Shown here one piece after another: positions 1-7,408 of a stretch of 11,051 nt of DNA; position 1 is the stretch's first letter, and each line of letters begins with the position of its first letter. The DNA lies in the NCBI GenBank assembly GCA_023437285.1, contig JAEZGP010000129.1:1-11051 (forward strand), written 5' to 3'. Below the pieces are notes generated by a model. The model was given only the letters and a program-made list of their open reading frames with translations, ran no database searches and had not been told where the DNA came from. A program made the position numbers and the translations under genes. The DNA comes from Actinomycetes bacterium (GTDB taxonomy: Bacteria > Actinomycetota > Actinomycetes > Mycobacteriales > Micromonosporaceae).

Positions 1-31
1 GGGTGTGGCCGCACGGCGCGCGGGCACACCC
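1..31 (+). other. Possible hairpin at the window edge, upstream of mmsA
   Basis: GGGTGTG at 1-7 can pair with CACACCC at 25-31, with a GC-rich interior. In related sugar transporter operons the binding-protein gene comes first, and a hairpin often follows it to stabilise its message or partly stop transcription before the ATPase gene. That would fit here. The left flank is cut by the window edge, so the full structure cannot be judged. Confidence 0.25.
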
Positions 32-67
32 CCGACCTGTCCTTGACGACGGGATGTGACGAAAGAC

Positions 68-1597
68 ATGACCGACGACATTCTGCAGATGCGGGGGATC
101 ACCAAGGTGTTCCCCGGCGTTCGGGCACTGGAGGATGTGACCCTGTCGGTGCGACGCGGCGAGATTCACGCCATCTGCGGCGAGAACGGTGCCGGCAAGT
201 CGACCCTCATGAAGGTCCTCTCCGGCGTCTACCCGCACGGCTCGTACGACGGGCAGATCTTCTTCGACGGCGAGGAGTGCCGTTTCGGCGGCATCCGCGA
301 CAGTGAGCACAAGGGCATCGTCATCATCCACCAGGAGTTGGCGTTGTGCCCGCAGCTGTCGATCGCGGAGAACATCTTCCTCGGTAACGAGCGGGCCAGC
401 CGCGGGATCATCGACTGGAACCGCACCAACTACGAGGCGACCAACCTGCTGCGGCGGGTGGGCCTGGACGAGAGCGCGGTCACCCAGGTCTCCGACATCG
501 GCGTGGGCAAGCAGCAGCTCGTGGAGATCGCCAAGGCGCTCGCCAAGGAGGTCAAGCTGCTCATCCTGGATGAGCCGACCGCCGCGCTCAACGACGAGGA
601 CTCCGCGCACCTGCTGGACCTGCTGCGGGGCCTGCGCGACCAGGGCATCACGTGCGTGATCATCTCGCACAAGCTCAACGAGGTGGTGGGCATCGCCGAC
701 CGGATCAGCATCCTGCGTGACGGTCGCATGATCGAGACGCTGGACCTGGCGACCGACGAGGTCACCGAGGACCGCATCATCTCGGGCATGGTGGGCCGCG
801 ACCTGGAGCACCGGTTCCCGCCGCACGAGCCGAACATCGGCGCCGAGGCGCTGCGCATCGAGGACTGGACGGTGCACAGCCCGGTCCAGCACGAGCGCAA
901 GGTCGTGGCCGGGGCCAACCTGGTGCTGCGCCGCGGCGAGATCGTGGGCCTGGCCGGGCTCATGGGGGCCGGCCGCACCGAGTTGGCGATGAGCGTGTTC
1001 GGGCGTTCGTACGGGCACAACATCTCGGGCCGGATCTTCAAGGACGGCAAGGAGATCACCCTGCGTTCGGTGCGCGACGCCATCGACCACGGCATCGCGT
1101 ACGCCACGGAAGACCGCAAGCGGTACGGCCTCAACCTCATCCAGGACATCCAGCACAACGTGTCGGCGGCCGCGCTGGACAAGCTGGCCAGCCGTGGCTG
1201 GGTCAACCACAACGAGGAACACAAGGTCGCCGACAGCTTCCGGCGCAGCATGAACATCAAGGCGCCCAACGTCAGCGCCATCACGGGCAAGCTGTCCGGC
1301 GGCAACCAGCAGAAGGTCGTGCTGTCGAAGTGGATCTTCACGGATCCGGATGTGCTCATCCTCGATGAGCCCACCCGCGGCATCGACGTCGGCGCGAAGT
1401 ACGAGATCTACACGATCATCAACCGGCTGGCCGACGAGGGCAAGGCGGTGCTCGTCATCTCCTCGGAGCTGCCGGAGCTGCTGGGCCTGTGCGACCGCAT
1501 CTACGCGTTGTCGGCCGGGCGGATCACCGGTGAGGTGTCTCGGGCGGAAGCGACCCAGGAACGCCTCATGCAGTACATGACCAAGGGAACGGAGTAG
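68..1597 (+). CDS. mmsA: Multiple-monosaccharide ABC importer, ATP-binding protein MmsA (GguA/XylG-like)
   Basis: Cytoplasmic ATPase that powers import of simple sugars such as xylose, arabinose, glucose or galactose in the MmsA/GguA group; the exact substrate cannot be read from this subunit. The protein of 509 residues holds two fused nucleotide-binding domains, as is usual for CUT2-type sugar importers. Domain 1 has Walker [10 protein letters not shown] (38-46), Q89 in HQE, a divergent signature VGKQQ (about 146-150), Walker B LILDEP and the switch His at 201. Domain 2 has a degenerate Walker [10 protein letters not shown] (about 297-305, Arg replacing the catalytic Lys), a clear LSGGNQQ signature (409-415), [11 protein letters not shown] and ISSELPE with no switch His. 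This asymmetry is normal for the family. I chose ATG at 68 because homologues usually start just before ILQMRGITK; a GTG at 56 would add four residues. Neither start has a strong ribosome-binding site. mmsB follows after 5 bases. Confidence 0.95.
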   Translation: MTDDILQMRGITKVFPGVRALEDVTLSVRRGEIHAICGENGAGKSTLMKVLSGVYPHGSYDGQIFFDGEECRFGGIRDSEHKGIVIIHQELALCPQLSIAENIFLGNERASRGIIDWNRTNYEATNLLRRVGLDESAVTQVSDIGVGKQQLVEIAKALAKEVKLLILDEPTAALNDEDSAHLLDLLRGLRDQGITCVIISHKLNEVVGIADRISILRDGRMIETLDLATDEVTEDRIISGMVGRDLEHRFPPHEPNIGAEALRIEDWTVHSPVQHERKVVAGANLVLRRGEIVGLAGLMGAGRTELAMSVFGRSYGHNISGRIFKDGKEITLRSVRDAIDHGIAYATEDRKRYGLNLIQDIQHNVSAAALDKLASRGWVNHNEEHKVADSFRRSMNIKAPNVSAITGKLSGGNQQKVVLSKWIFTDPDVLILDEPTRGIDVGAKYEIYTIINRLADEGKAVLVISSELPELLGLCDRIYALSAGRITGEVSRAEATQERLMQYMTKGTE

Positions 1598-1602
1598 CTT
1601 CG

Positions 1603-2859
1603 ATGAGCACCACCAACGCTGATGTGGCCCTGAGTGAGCAGGGCCTGGCTGAGGCGACTCCTCCTCCCGGCAGACCGTCGCGCACCCGGTTCTCGTTCAA
1701 CCTTCGCCAGAGCGGCATCTACTTCGCGTTCGTGGCGATCGTGGCGCTGTTCACGGTGCTGACCGACGGGTCGTTGCTGCAGCCGCAGAACATCTCAAAC
1801 ATCATCGTGCAGAACTCGTACATCCTGATCCTCGCGATCGGGATGATCATGATCATCATCGCGGGTCACATCGACCTGTCCGTCGGCTCGGTGGTCGCGG
1901 TGACCGGCGCGCTGTCGGCCGTACTGATGGTCAACTACAGCGTGCCGTGGCCGCTGGCCATCCTCATCACGCTGGTCGCGGGCGGCCTCATCGGCGCCTG
2001 GCAGGCGTTCTGGGTGGCCTACTTCGGCATCCCCGCGTTCATCGTGACCCTGGCCGGCATGCTGCTGTTCCGGGCGTTGACCATGATGACGCTCGGCAAC
2101 CGGGGCATCGGCCCGTTCCCGGACGAGGTTCGCACCCTGTCCAACGGGTTCACCGAGGGTTATCTGGGCAACGTGGGGCTGGGGCCGCTCGGCGGTGCCG
2201 ACCTGTTCAGCCTCATCGTCGGCATTCTCGCGGTCGCCGGCTTCGCCGCGGCGCAGTGGCGGGCCCGTCGGGCCCGGTTGGGCTACGACCAGACCGTCGA
2301 GCCGGTCGGCATGTTCGTCGCCAAGATCCTCGGCGGCGCCGTGGCGATCATGTTCCTGGTCGTGCAGCTGGCCCGGTTCAAGAACCTGCCCTGGGTGCTC
2401 GTGCTGCTCGCGGTCCTCGTGCTCGGGTACTCGCTGCTCACCCAGCGCACGGTGTTCGGCCGCCAGATCTACGCGGTGGGCGGCAACCTGCTGGCCGCGC
2501 AGCTGTCCGGCGTGAAGACGAAGTCGGTCGTGTTCTGGCTGTTCGTGAACATGGGCGTGCTGTCGGCGGTCGCCGGCATCATCTTCGCCGGCCGGCTCAA
2601 CCTGGCCCAGCCGACCGCCGGTAGCTCGTTCGAGCTCGACGCGATCGCGGCGGCGTTCATCGGCGGCGCCGCCGTGCAGGGCGGCGTCGGCAAGGTCGTC
2701 GGCGCGATCACCGGCGGTCTCATCATGGGCGTCATCAACAACGGCATGTCTCTGATGAGCCAGCCGCCCGACCGGGTCATGCTCGTCAAGGGCCTGGTCC
2801 TGCTCGCGGCGGTGGCCTTCGACGTGTGGACCAAGCGTCGCGCCGGCGCCGCGCGCTGA
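1603..2859 (+). CDS. mmsB: Multiple-monosaccharide ABC importer, permease MmsB (GguB/XylH-like)
   Basis: Integral membrane subunit that forms the sugar channel and couples to MmsA. The 418-residue protein has a soluble N-terminus of about 36 residues followed by around ten hydrophobic segments. It carries the BPD_transp_2 hallmark AGHIDLSVGS (about 87-96) and the cytoplasmic coupling motif GRQIYAVGGN (286-295). A charged stretch near 219-232 (WRARRARLGYD) marks the long central loop seen in the roughly 400-residue XylH/MmsB branch, as opposed to the shorter RbsC type. The start is well placed: GGAG at 1591-1594, inside the end of mmsA, lies 8 bases before the ATG, which suggests coupled translation. 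The gene ends 12 bases before a strong terminator hairpin. Substrate range is inferred from the family only. Confidence 0.94.
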   Translation: MSTTNADVALSEQGLAEATPPPGRPSRTRFSFNLRQSGIYFAFVAIVALFTVLTDGSLLQPQNISNIIVQNSYILILAIGMIMIIIAGHIDLSVGSVVAVTGALSAVLMVNYSVPWPLAILITLVAGGLIGAWQAFWVAYFGIPAFIVTLAGMLLFRALTMMTLGNRGIGPFPDEVRTLSNGFTEGYLGNVGLGPLGGADLFSLIVGILAVAGFAAAQWRARRARLGYDQTVEPVGMFVAKILGGAVAIMFLVVQLARFKNLPWVLVLLAVLVLGYSLLTQRTVFGRQIYAVGGNLLAAQLSGVKTKSVVFWLFVNMGVLSAVAGIIFAGRLNLAQPTAGSSFELDAIAAAFIGGAAVQGGVGKVVGAITGGLIMGVINNGMSLMSQPPDRVMLVKGLVLLAAVAFDVWTKRRAGAAR

Positions 2860-2871
2860 CCCACACCGCGG

Positions 2872-2911
2872 ACTGAGGGGCGCCGACCGACACCGGTCGG
2901 GGCCCCTCAGT
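2872..2911. terminator. Bidirectional terminator between mmsB and the histidine phosphatase gene
   Basis: Arms 2872-2889 and 2894-2911 pair over 18 positions with a single G-G mismatch (2882/2901) and a four-base ACAC loop. The hairpin sits between two convergent genes, 12 bases after the mmsB stop and 3 bases before the stop of the opposing gene, so it can end both transcripts. No T-tract follows on either strand, which is common for actinobacterial terminators. Confidence 0.85.
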
Positions 2912-2914
2912 TCG

Positions 2915-3481
2915 CTACGCGGCGACGTTCCAGCGGCGCAACACCGGCTCGCCGTGCTCGTAGCCGAGCACGCTGATGCTCGCCGTGTCGAGGGAGAAGA
3001 CCTTCGCCAGCGCCACCGGCAGGCCCACCCAGCGAGCGCCGATCACGCGCAGGCAGTGCCCGTGCGCGACGAGCGCCACGTCGCCCGCCAGCGAGCGCAC
3101 CCGGGCCAGCAGCCGGTCGATGCGCTCGCCGACCTGGTCGGGGGTCTCGCCGCCGGCGCCGCCGCCGTCGGTCCACAGCGACCAGCCCGGTGCCTGATCG
3201 TGGATCTGCGCGGTGGTCAGGCCCTCATACGCGCCGTAATGCCACTCGGCCAGGTCGTCGTCGACCACGGCGCCGGGCAGGCCCGCGAGGTCCGCGGTGC
3301 GTCGGGCCCGCAGGCGCGGGCTGGTCAGGACCGCCGCGAACGCGACCCCCGCGAGTACGGGCGCCAGCGCGGCGGCCTGGTGCGCCCCACGCGCCGTCAG
3401 GTCGAGATCGGTGACCGAGGTGTGCTGGCCCGAGCGGCTCCACTCGGTCTCACCGTGGCGGATCAGGTAAATGGTGCCCAT
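2915..3481 (-). CDS. Histidine phosphatase family protein (phosphoglycerate-mutase-like)
   Basis: Small cytosolic phosphatase of the branch-2 dPGM/cobC-like fold, which removes phosphate through a phosphohistidine intermediate. The 188-residue protein begins MGTIYLIRHGETEW, with R8, H9 and G10 as the catalytic RHG. SPRLRARRTA (54-63) supplies the phosphate-pocket Arg, E79 in LAEWHYG is the likely proton donor, and H140 in VAHGH is the second catalytic His. All expected catalytic residues are present. I chose ATG at 3481 because the RHG motif normally lies within ten residues of the start; an in-frame GTG at 3523 would add 14 basic residues. The start lies inside the 3' end of the DUF4037 gene (32-base overlap) with no strong ribosome-binding site, so translational coupling is likely. 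The substrate cannot be told from sequence; sugar phosphates, nucleotides and cofactor precursors are all used in this superfamily. Confidence 0.9.
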   Translation of the reverse strand: MGTIYLIRHGETEWSRSGQHTSVTDLDLTARGAHQAAALAPVLAGVAFAAVLTSPRLRARRTADLAGLPGAVVDDDLAEWHYGAYEGLTTAQIHDQAPGWSLWTDGGGAGGETPDQVGERIDRLLARVRSLAGDVALVAHGHCLRVIGARWVGLPVALAKVFSLDTASISVLGYEHGEPVLRRWNVAA

Positions 3482-4565
3482 CCGGATGATTCTGGAGCAC
3501 GAGCATCGCCGCCGTGCGGGCACGGTCGGTGTGCGACAGCACGTCGGTACTGTCGACGAACTGGTCCACGGAGCCGACCAGCGGCAGGTCGCGTACCCGG
3601 GGGTCGGTGATCCGGGCGACCAGCGCCGCGCCGAAGCGGCCGGCGTCGAGCACCCCGTACGGGCGGTCGTGGAAGTAGCGCGTGGTCGGGTCCAGCGGCT
3701 CGGTGAGCCCCAGGGCGTTGTGCAGCTCCGCGAGGGTCTCGTACGCGCGGCACAGGTGCGCCTCGCGGGCCGCGTCGTGCCCGGCGCTGACCGCGCCCCA
3801 CAGCGCCTCGGTCAGCTCGGAGGCGCCCGCGAGGCGCCCGTACGCGGTGCCCAGCCACTTGCCGTACGGGGGCCAGCGGCGGTGCATGAGTAGGTACAGC
3901 CGCATGACGTCGCGGACCAGGCGGGCCGTGACGACGGCCGCGCCGATGGGGTCGCCGGCCTCGGCGGCGCGGCCCACGAACGGCTCCTCCTGGGCGATGC
4001 GCTGCCACTGGCAGGCCAGCACGTAGCGCCACACGTCGTCGGGGTACCACACCAGTTGCGCGCGGACCGGTTCCAGCGCCGCCAGCCCGTCGTGGAAGAC
4101 CTGCCCGCCGGTGACCTCGGCCAGGCGCTGCCACGGCAGGGACAGCCAGTCCAGGACCGTGGGTGCCGCCGCGGGGTCGAAGCCGAGCATGTTGGCCCAC
4201 CACGCGTCGGGGCTGGTCAGCATGACGCGGTGGTGCACCGGCCCGTCGGTCGGCCGCATCGACACTGACGCCCCCGTCGAGGCGAAGTTGGTGGGAAAGC
4301 CCAGGAAGTCGCGCGGCAGCTGATGGGCCAGGGCCGTACTGATCTCCCGGCCCTTTGCGCGCAGGTCGTCGCGGTTGAGGAACAGCAGCACGCGCGGGCC
4401 CCAGTCGTGGTCGGTGGAGCGCGGCGAGTCGAAGCCCAGCACCTCCGAGCCCGGGCCGACCAGTGCCGCGCTGTGCGACAGGCTGGGCCAGCCCGCGTCG
4501 AGCAGGGGCCGCACCGCCTCGGTGTAGAACGCGCGGGAGAGGTCGAGTCCTGACACGAAGCCCAT
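3450..4565 (-). CDS. DUF4037 domain-containing protein, predicted nucleotidyltransferase-like
   Basis: Protein of 371 residues that I assign to DUF4037 from its overall pattern. No activity is established that I can cite. Visible near the N-terminus is a polymerase-beta-type nucleotidyltransferase signature: GS at 39-40 (VGPGSEV), then SPRSTDHDWGPR with D52 and D54 as the possible metal-binding DxD, followed by a hydrophobic strand (VLLFL). The rest is rich in Trp and Arg (LVWYPDDVWRYVLACQW near 191-207, RRWPPYGKW near 250-258) and looks mostly helical, with no membrane segment or signal peptide. I chose ATG at 4565, which directly precedes the conserved-looking GFVSGLDLSRAF; a TTG at 4628 would add 21 poorly conserved-looking residues. 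The gene heads a two-gene operon with the histidine phosphatase. A TTGACC box on the minus strand (4623-4628) may be its -35, without a convincing -10. Confidence 0.85.
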   Translation of the reverse strand: MGFVSGLDLSRAFYTEAVRPLLDAGWPSLSHSAALVGPGSEVLGFDSPRSTDHDWGPRVLLFLNRDDLRAKGREISTALAHQLPRDFLGFPTNFASTGASVSMRPTDGPVHHRVMLTSPDAWWANMLGFDPAAAPTVLDWLSLPWQRLAEVTGGQVFHDGLAALEPVRAQLVWYPDDVWRYVLACQWQRIAQEEPFVGRAAEAGDPIGAAVVTARLVRDVMRLYLLMHRRWPPYGKWLGTAYGRLAGASELTEALWGAVSAGHDAAREAHLCRAYETLAELHNALGLTEPLDPTTRYFHDRPYGVLDAGRFGAALVARITDPRVRDLPLVGSVDQFVDSTDVLSHTDRARTAAMLVLQNHPDGHHLPDPPR

Positions 4566-4621
4566 GCCACCACTGTGCCGGTTGCCCGCCACCGGCGCGG
4601 ATCGGGGTGTCGTTTTGGGGA

Positions 4622-4651
4622 TGGTCAACGGGGTGTGCGCTGCGGCACAAT
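4622..4651 (+). promoter_or_regulatory. Weak candidate promoter of the pentapeptide-repeat gene
   Basis: TGGTCA (4622-4627) and CACAAT (4646-4651) are separated by 18 bases and match the vegetative consensus at four of six positions each. The -10 ends 6 bases before the ATG at 4658. Transcription would then start at or next to the start codon, giving a leaderless message. This fits the absence of any purine-rich ribosome-binding site there. The -35 overlaps a TTGACC box on the opposite strand that could serve the divergent DUF4037 gene. Confidence 0.35.
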
Positions 4652-4657
4652 CGCGGC

Positions 4658-5518
4658 ATGCGATGGTCGGCGCAGCAGCGGGTCACGGACACGTTCGCCA
4701 CGGCCGTCGGCCAGCTTCAGGACCTACGGCCACCGGTGCGTCTGGGCGGGCTGTACACATTGGAGCTCATCGGCCAGCACAGCCCCGACCAACGGGCGGC
4801 GGTCGTGGACGTCATCTGCGCGTACCTGCGCATGCCGTGGGCCGCCACCAACGACGATGTGCCCGTACGCCGGGCGGCGCAGCAGATCCTCACCCGCCAC
4901 CTGCGGCCGGCGCACCCGGCGACGTTCTGGCCCGGCACGGGCCTGGACCTGAGCGGTGCGCGCCTGGTGGGCCTGGACCTCAGCGGCTGCCGGGTGGACG
5001 GTGCGGCCTGTTTCGACCGGGCGGTGCTGCACGAGCCGGTTGTCGCCCGCGGGGCCGTGTTCGGCGCCGATGTCCGGTTCCGGGGGGCGGTGTTCACCGA
5101 GGACGCCTGGTTCGACACCGCGACGTTCGCGGCGTCGGCCCATTTCGAGACCGCGACGTTTCACGGCGACGCGTGGTTCGGCGGGGTGGACGTGAGCGGC
5201 GCGGCCGGGTTCTCCGGGGTGGTGTTCAACGGGCACGCGTGGTTCGCCGCCGCCGTCCTGCGCGGGCGGGCCACGTTCAACGACGCGATCTTCCAGCGTT
5301 CGGCGGGGTTCCGGGGCGCGCGGTGCGACGGCGGCCTGGTGCTGGCCGGTGCCACGTTCCGGGGGCCGGCCCGGGTCAGCCGCCGGGGCGAGGGCTGGAA
5401 CATCTGCCCGCCGGGGTGGCGGGTCATGCCGGATCCGGACAACCGGGCCGTCGGGCACCTGCACTGGGCGGGTGCGCTGGACGCCCCGGACACTCGTAAC
5501 ACGTTGTCACCCGCCTGA
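4658..5518 (+). CDS. Pentapeptide repeat-containing protein
   Basis: A 286-residue soluble protein. Residues 1-90 form a helical lead (RVTDTFATAVGQL, RLGGLYTLELIG, VVDVICAYLR) like the N-terminal part of many actinobacterial pentapeptide-repeat proteins, but without the membrane helices that often precede it. From about 94 to 240 the sequence follows the five-residue repeat: first the classical LDLSGARL form, then a Phe-rich form (AWFDTATF, AHFETATF, HAWFAAAV, ATFNDAIF). Such repeats build a right-handed four-sided beta-helix. Some family members (MfpA, Qnr) mimic DNA and bind gyrase, but most have no known role, and nothing here identifies a target. The C-terminal 45 residues are not repetitive. 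I chose ATG at 4658 as the first start that gives the family N-terminus; the open frame upstream to 4463 is antisense to DUF4037 and has no family resemblance. The gene is divergent from DUF4037. Confidence 0.88.
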   Translation: MRWSAQQRVTDTFATAVGQLQDLRPPVRLGGLYTLELIGQHSPDQRAAVVDVICAYLRMPWAATNDDVPVRRAAQQILTRHLRPAHPATFWPGTGLDLSGARLVGLDLSGCRVDGAACFDRAVLHEPVVARGAVFGADVRFRGAVFTEDAWFDTATFAASAHFETATFHGDAWFGGVDVSGAAGFSGVVFNGHAWFAAAVLRGRATFNDAIFQRSAGFRGARCDGGLVLAGATFRGPARVSRRGEGWNICPPGWRVMPDPDNRAVGHLHWAGALDAPDTRNTLSPA

Positions 5519-5525
5519 ACTTCTT

Positions 5526-5586
5526 GATCATGTTTGTGTCGCCCGCCAGCAGGGCATCTGTTCGTTGTTAGGACACAACCATGATC
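5526..5586. repeat. Imperfect inverted repeat framing the CsbD promoter
   Basis: GATCATGTTTGTGTC (5526-5540) and GACACAACCATGATC (5572-5586) are inverted copies of 15 bases with one mismatch, 31 bases apart. The left arm covers the proposed -35 element and the right arm ends just before the ribosome-binding site of the CsbD gene. The spacing suggests a two-site operator. In read-through RNA from the pentapeptide gene the arms could also form a hairpin with a large loop. Confidence 0.7.
5532..5557 (+). promoter_or_regulatory. Candidate SigB/SigF-type stress promoter of the CsbD gene
   Basis: GTTT (5532-5535), 16 bases, then GGGCAT (5552-5557) closely matches the actinobacterial SigB/SigF consensus GTTT-N15-17-GGGTAT, with one mismatch in the -10. 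Transcription would begin near 5564 and give a leader of about 36 bases. CsbD proteins are classic targets of general-stress sigma factors, which makes the assignment more credible. No start site is known from sequence alone. Confidence 0.55.
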
Positions 5587-5599
5587 CAAAGGGGGAGCC

Positions 5600-5791
5600 A
5601 TGGGTCTCGACGACAAGATCCGCAATCAGGCCGAAGAGGCCAAGGGCAAGACCAAGGAGTTCGTCGGCGACAAGACCGACAACGAGCGCCTTCAGGCCGA
5701 GGGCCAGGCCGACCAGGCCGGGGCCAACGCCAAGCAGGCCGGCGAGCACGTCAAGGACGCCGCCAAGGACGTCAAGGACACGTTCAGCTGA
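5600..5791 (+). CDS. CsbD family general-stress protein
   Basis: Small, very hydrophilic protein of 63 residues that matches the CsbD family along its whole length: it opens MGLDDKIRNQAEEAKGK and continues with the typical Lys/Glu/Ala-rich helices (TKEFVGDKTDNERLQAEGQA, then QAGEHVKDAAKDVKD). The family is about 60-70 residues long, so this is complete. It is induced under general stress in Bacillus and many actinobacteria, but its molecular action is unknown; a disordered or loosely helical protective protein is a common guess. The start is clear: AAAGGGGGAG at 5588-5597 lies 2 bases before the ATG, with its core G-run about 5 bases away. The gene is monocistronic, with its own SigB/SigF-like promoter and a terminator hairpin starting 9 bases after the stop. 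Confidence 0.93.
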   Translation: MGLDDKIRNQAEEAKGKTKEFVGDKTDNERLQAEGQADQAGANAKQAGEHVKDAAKDVKDTFS

Positions 5792-5799
5792 CACATAGC

Positions 5800-5841
5800 G
5801 TGATGAAGGGCGTGGGCTCGCGGGTCCACGCCCTTCGTCAC
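5800..5841. terminator. Bidirectional terminator between the CsbD gene and the NMT1-type importer operon
   Basis: GTGATGAAGGGCGTGG (5800-5815) pairs with CCACGCCCTTCGTCAC (5826-5841) over 16 positions, including one G-U type pair, around a 10-base loop. The right arm covers the stop codon of the opposing permease gene (5838-5840), so its 3' coding end is part of the structure. No T-tract is present on either side. It should end both convergent transcripts. Confidence 0.85.
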
Positions 5842-6662
5842 GTCTTGCGCGAGGTGAACGCGTACCGGGCCAGGGTGATCTGCTCGACCGCGCTGATGAG
5901 CGCGTAGAGCACGATCGACGCGACGGTCACGATCGCCACCGCCGACCACATGCGGTCCAGCTCGAACGTCGTCAGCGACTGCAGCATCAGGTAACCCAGC
6001 CCCTCGCCGGTGGTGAGCCACTCGGCCAGCAGGGCCCCGACCAGGGCCAGCGGCGCGGCGATGCGGGCCGCCGCGAACAGCGCCGGCAGGGCCGCCGGCA
6101 GCTGCACCCGCCACATCAGGGCCAGCTTGGACCCCCCGTAGGCGTGGATCAGGTCCACCGACGAGGCCGGTACGCCGCGCAGCGCGAGCGACACGTTGAC
6201 CAGTACGGGAAAGAACGTCACGATGCCCGCGACGACCGTGATCGCCATCAGGCCACGGCCGAACACGAGGGCGATGAGCGGCGTCATCGCGACCAACGGT
6301 ACGGCCCGCAACGCCATCGCGATGGGCAGCAGTGTCTGGCGCACCCCGCGCCACAGGGCGAAGACCACGGCGGCGAGCAGCCCCGCGACGGTGCCCGACA
6401 GCAGGCCGATGGCCGCGTCGCGGGCGGTGACGCGGCTGGCCTCGAACAGCACCGCGCGTTCGGCGTCGTGCGCCGGGTCGGTCAGGTAGGCCAGCACCTC
6501 GAACGGGCCGCGGGTGAGGAACGGGTCCAACGCGAAGCCCTTGACCAGCAGTTGCCACACGGCGATGACCGCGCCGACGGACAGTACGGCCCCGCCGAGG
6601 CCGGTTAGCAGCCGCATCCCGGCACGGCGGGCCCGCCTCGGGGTCAGCACCGGCGCGCTCAC
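5838..6662 (-). CDS. NMT1/THI5-type ABC importer, permease subunit 2
   Basis: Membrane subunit of the SsuC/TauC/ThiX-like permease group (BPD_transp_1), 274 residues with about six hydrophobic segments. The cytoplasmic coupling (EAA) loop is visible at about 158-180: SVDLIHAYGGSKLALMWRVQ followed by LPAALPALF. The GTG start at 6662 overlaps the TGA of the preceding permease gene in a GTGA arrangement, which favours this start over ATG at 6617 and implies coupled translation. Longer readings upstream are out of frame with the neighbouring gene and translate to Arg/Pro-rich noise. The partner permease is only distantly similar, so the channel is probably a heterodimer, as is common in this transporter group. 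The 3' end lies within the terminator hairpin. Confidence 0.9.
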   Translation of the reverse strand: MSAPVLTPRRARRAGMRLLTGLGGAVLSVGAVIAVWQLLVKGFALDPFLTRGPFEVLAYLTDPAHDAERAVLFEASRVTARDAAIGLLSGTVAGLLAAVVFALWRGVRQTLLPIAMALRAVPLVAMTPLIALVFGRGLMAITVVAGIVTFFPVLVNVSLALRGVPASSVDLIHAYGGSKLALMWRVQLPAALPALFAAARIAAPLALVGALLAEWLTTGEGLGYLMLQSLTTFELDRMWSAVAIVTVASIVLYALISAVEQITLARYAFTSRKT

Positions 6663-7408
6663 GCCGACACCCGGGGGGCCCACGGGGTCAGCAGGCGGCC
6701 CACCAGGGCGGTCAGGCCGTACGCGGCGCCGGAGATGGCCGTGGCGACCAGGGCGATGCCCCAGGTGCGTTCCACCGCGAAGCTCTGCTGCGAATTGATC
6801 ATCGCTACTCCCAGGCCGGACTCGGCGCCCAGGTACTCGCCGATGATGGCGCCGAGCATCGCGGCCGGCGCGGCGATGCACAGCCCGGCGAACATGCTGG
6901 GCAGGCAGGCGCGCAGCCGCACCTTCCACAACTGTGCCCAGCTACCCCCGCCGTACGCGCGGATCAGTTCCAGGCTGGTGCGGTCGGCGTCGCGGAGCCC
7001 GACCAGCGTGCCGATGAGGGTGGTGAAGATGACCGACAGGGCGGCCAGGATGACCTTGGGGGTGTCGTCGTTGAACAGGATCGCCAGGACCGGGCCGATC
7101 GCGATGACCGGCAGGCAGTAGCTGGCCAGCGCCACCTGCAGCAGGGCCCGCTCCACCAGCGGGATCTGCACGAACGCGACGGCCAGCGCGATCGCGATCG
7201 CGTTGCCGATCAGCCAGCCCAGCGACGCCTCGCGCAGGGTGGTGGCGATGTTGGGCAGGTAGAAGTCGAGCCCGTCGGTGGCGAGCTGGCGCGCGATCGC
7301 CGTGGGCGGCGGCACCGCCCGGTTGTCGGCGAACACGGTGCGTCCGATGGTCTCCCACAGCGCCAGCAGCACCACGACGCCGATCGTGCCGGGCAGCCAG
7401 CGCCTCAT
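6659..7408 (-). CDS. NMT1/THI5-type ABC importer, permease subunit 1
   Basis: First of two permease subunits, 249 residues. A first membrane segment lies near 7-20, and several more follow between about 63 and 240. The EAA coupling loop at about 147-169 reads [19 protein letters not shown], then [10 protein letters not shown], the standard contact site for the ATPase. It starts at ATG 7408, overlapping the ATPase stop by four bases (ATGA), and its own stop overlaps the next permease start by four bases (GTGA). Such tight packing keeps subunit synthesis in step. By family it belongs with importers of nitrate, sulfonates, taurine, or thiamine and pyrimidine precursors. The permease alone does not show which. 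Confidence 0.9.
   Translation of the reverse strand: MRRWLPGTIGVVVLLALWETIGRTVFADNRAVPPPTAIARQLATDGLDFYLPNIATTLREASLGWLIGNAIAIALAVAFVQIPLVERALLQVALASYCLPVIAIGPVLAILFNDDTPKVILAALSVIFTTLIGTLVGLRDADRTSLELIRAYGGGSWAQLWKVRLRACLPSMFAGLCIAAPAAMLGAIIGEYLGAESGLGVAMINSQQSFAVERTWGIALVATAISGAAYGLTALVGRLLTPWAPRVSA

Noticed and set aside
430..1383. Long minus-strand open frame (317 codons) inside mmsA
   Set aside because: It is antisense to an ATPase with all its motifs, is Ser/Arg-rich with no recognisable domain, and reflects the high-GC bias of the coding strand.
4463..4657. Longer start for the pentapeptide-repeat gene
   Set aside because: The added 65 residues are antisense to the DUF4037 start, Arg/Cys/Pro-rich and unlike the family N-terminus.
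3463..4701. Long minus-strand open frame (412 codons) overlapping DUF4037
   Set aside because: Its Arg/Pro/Gly-rich translation has no family features, whereas the alternative frame gives a coherent DUF4037 protein.
6662..6929. N-terminal extension of permease subunit 2
   Set aside because: The extra 89 codons lie inside the other permease gene in another frame and translate to Arg-rich noise; the GTG at 6662 gives a clean GTGA overlap.
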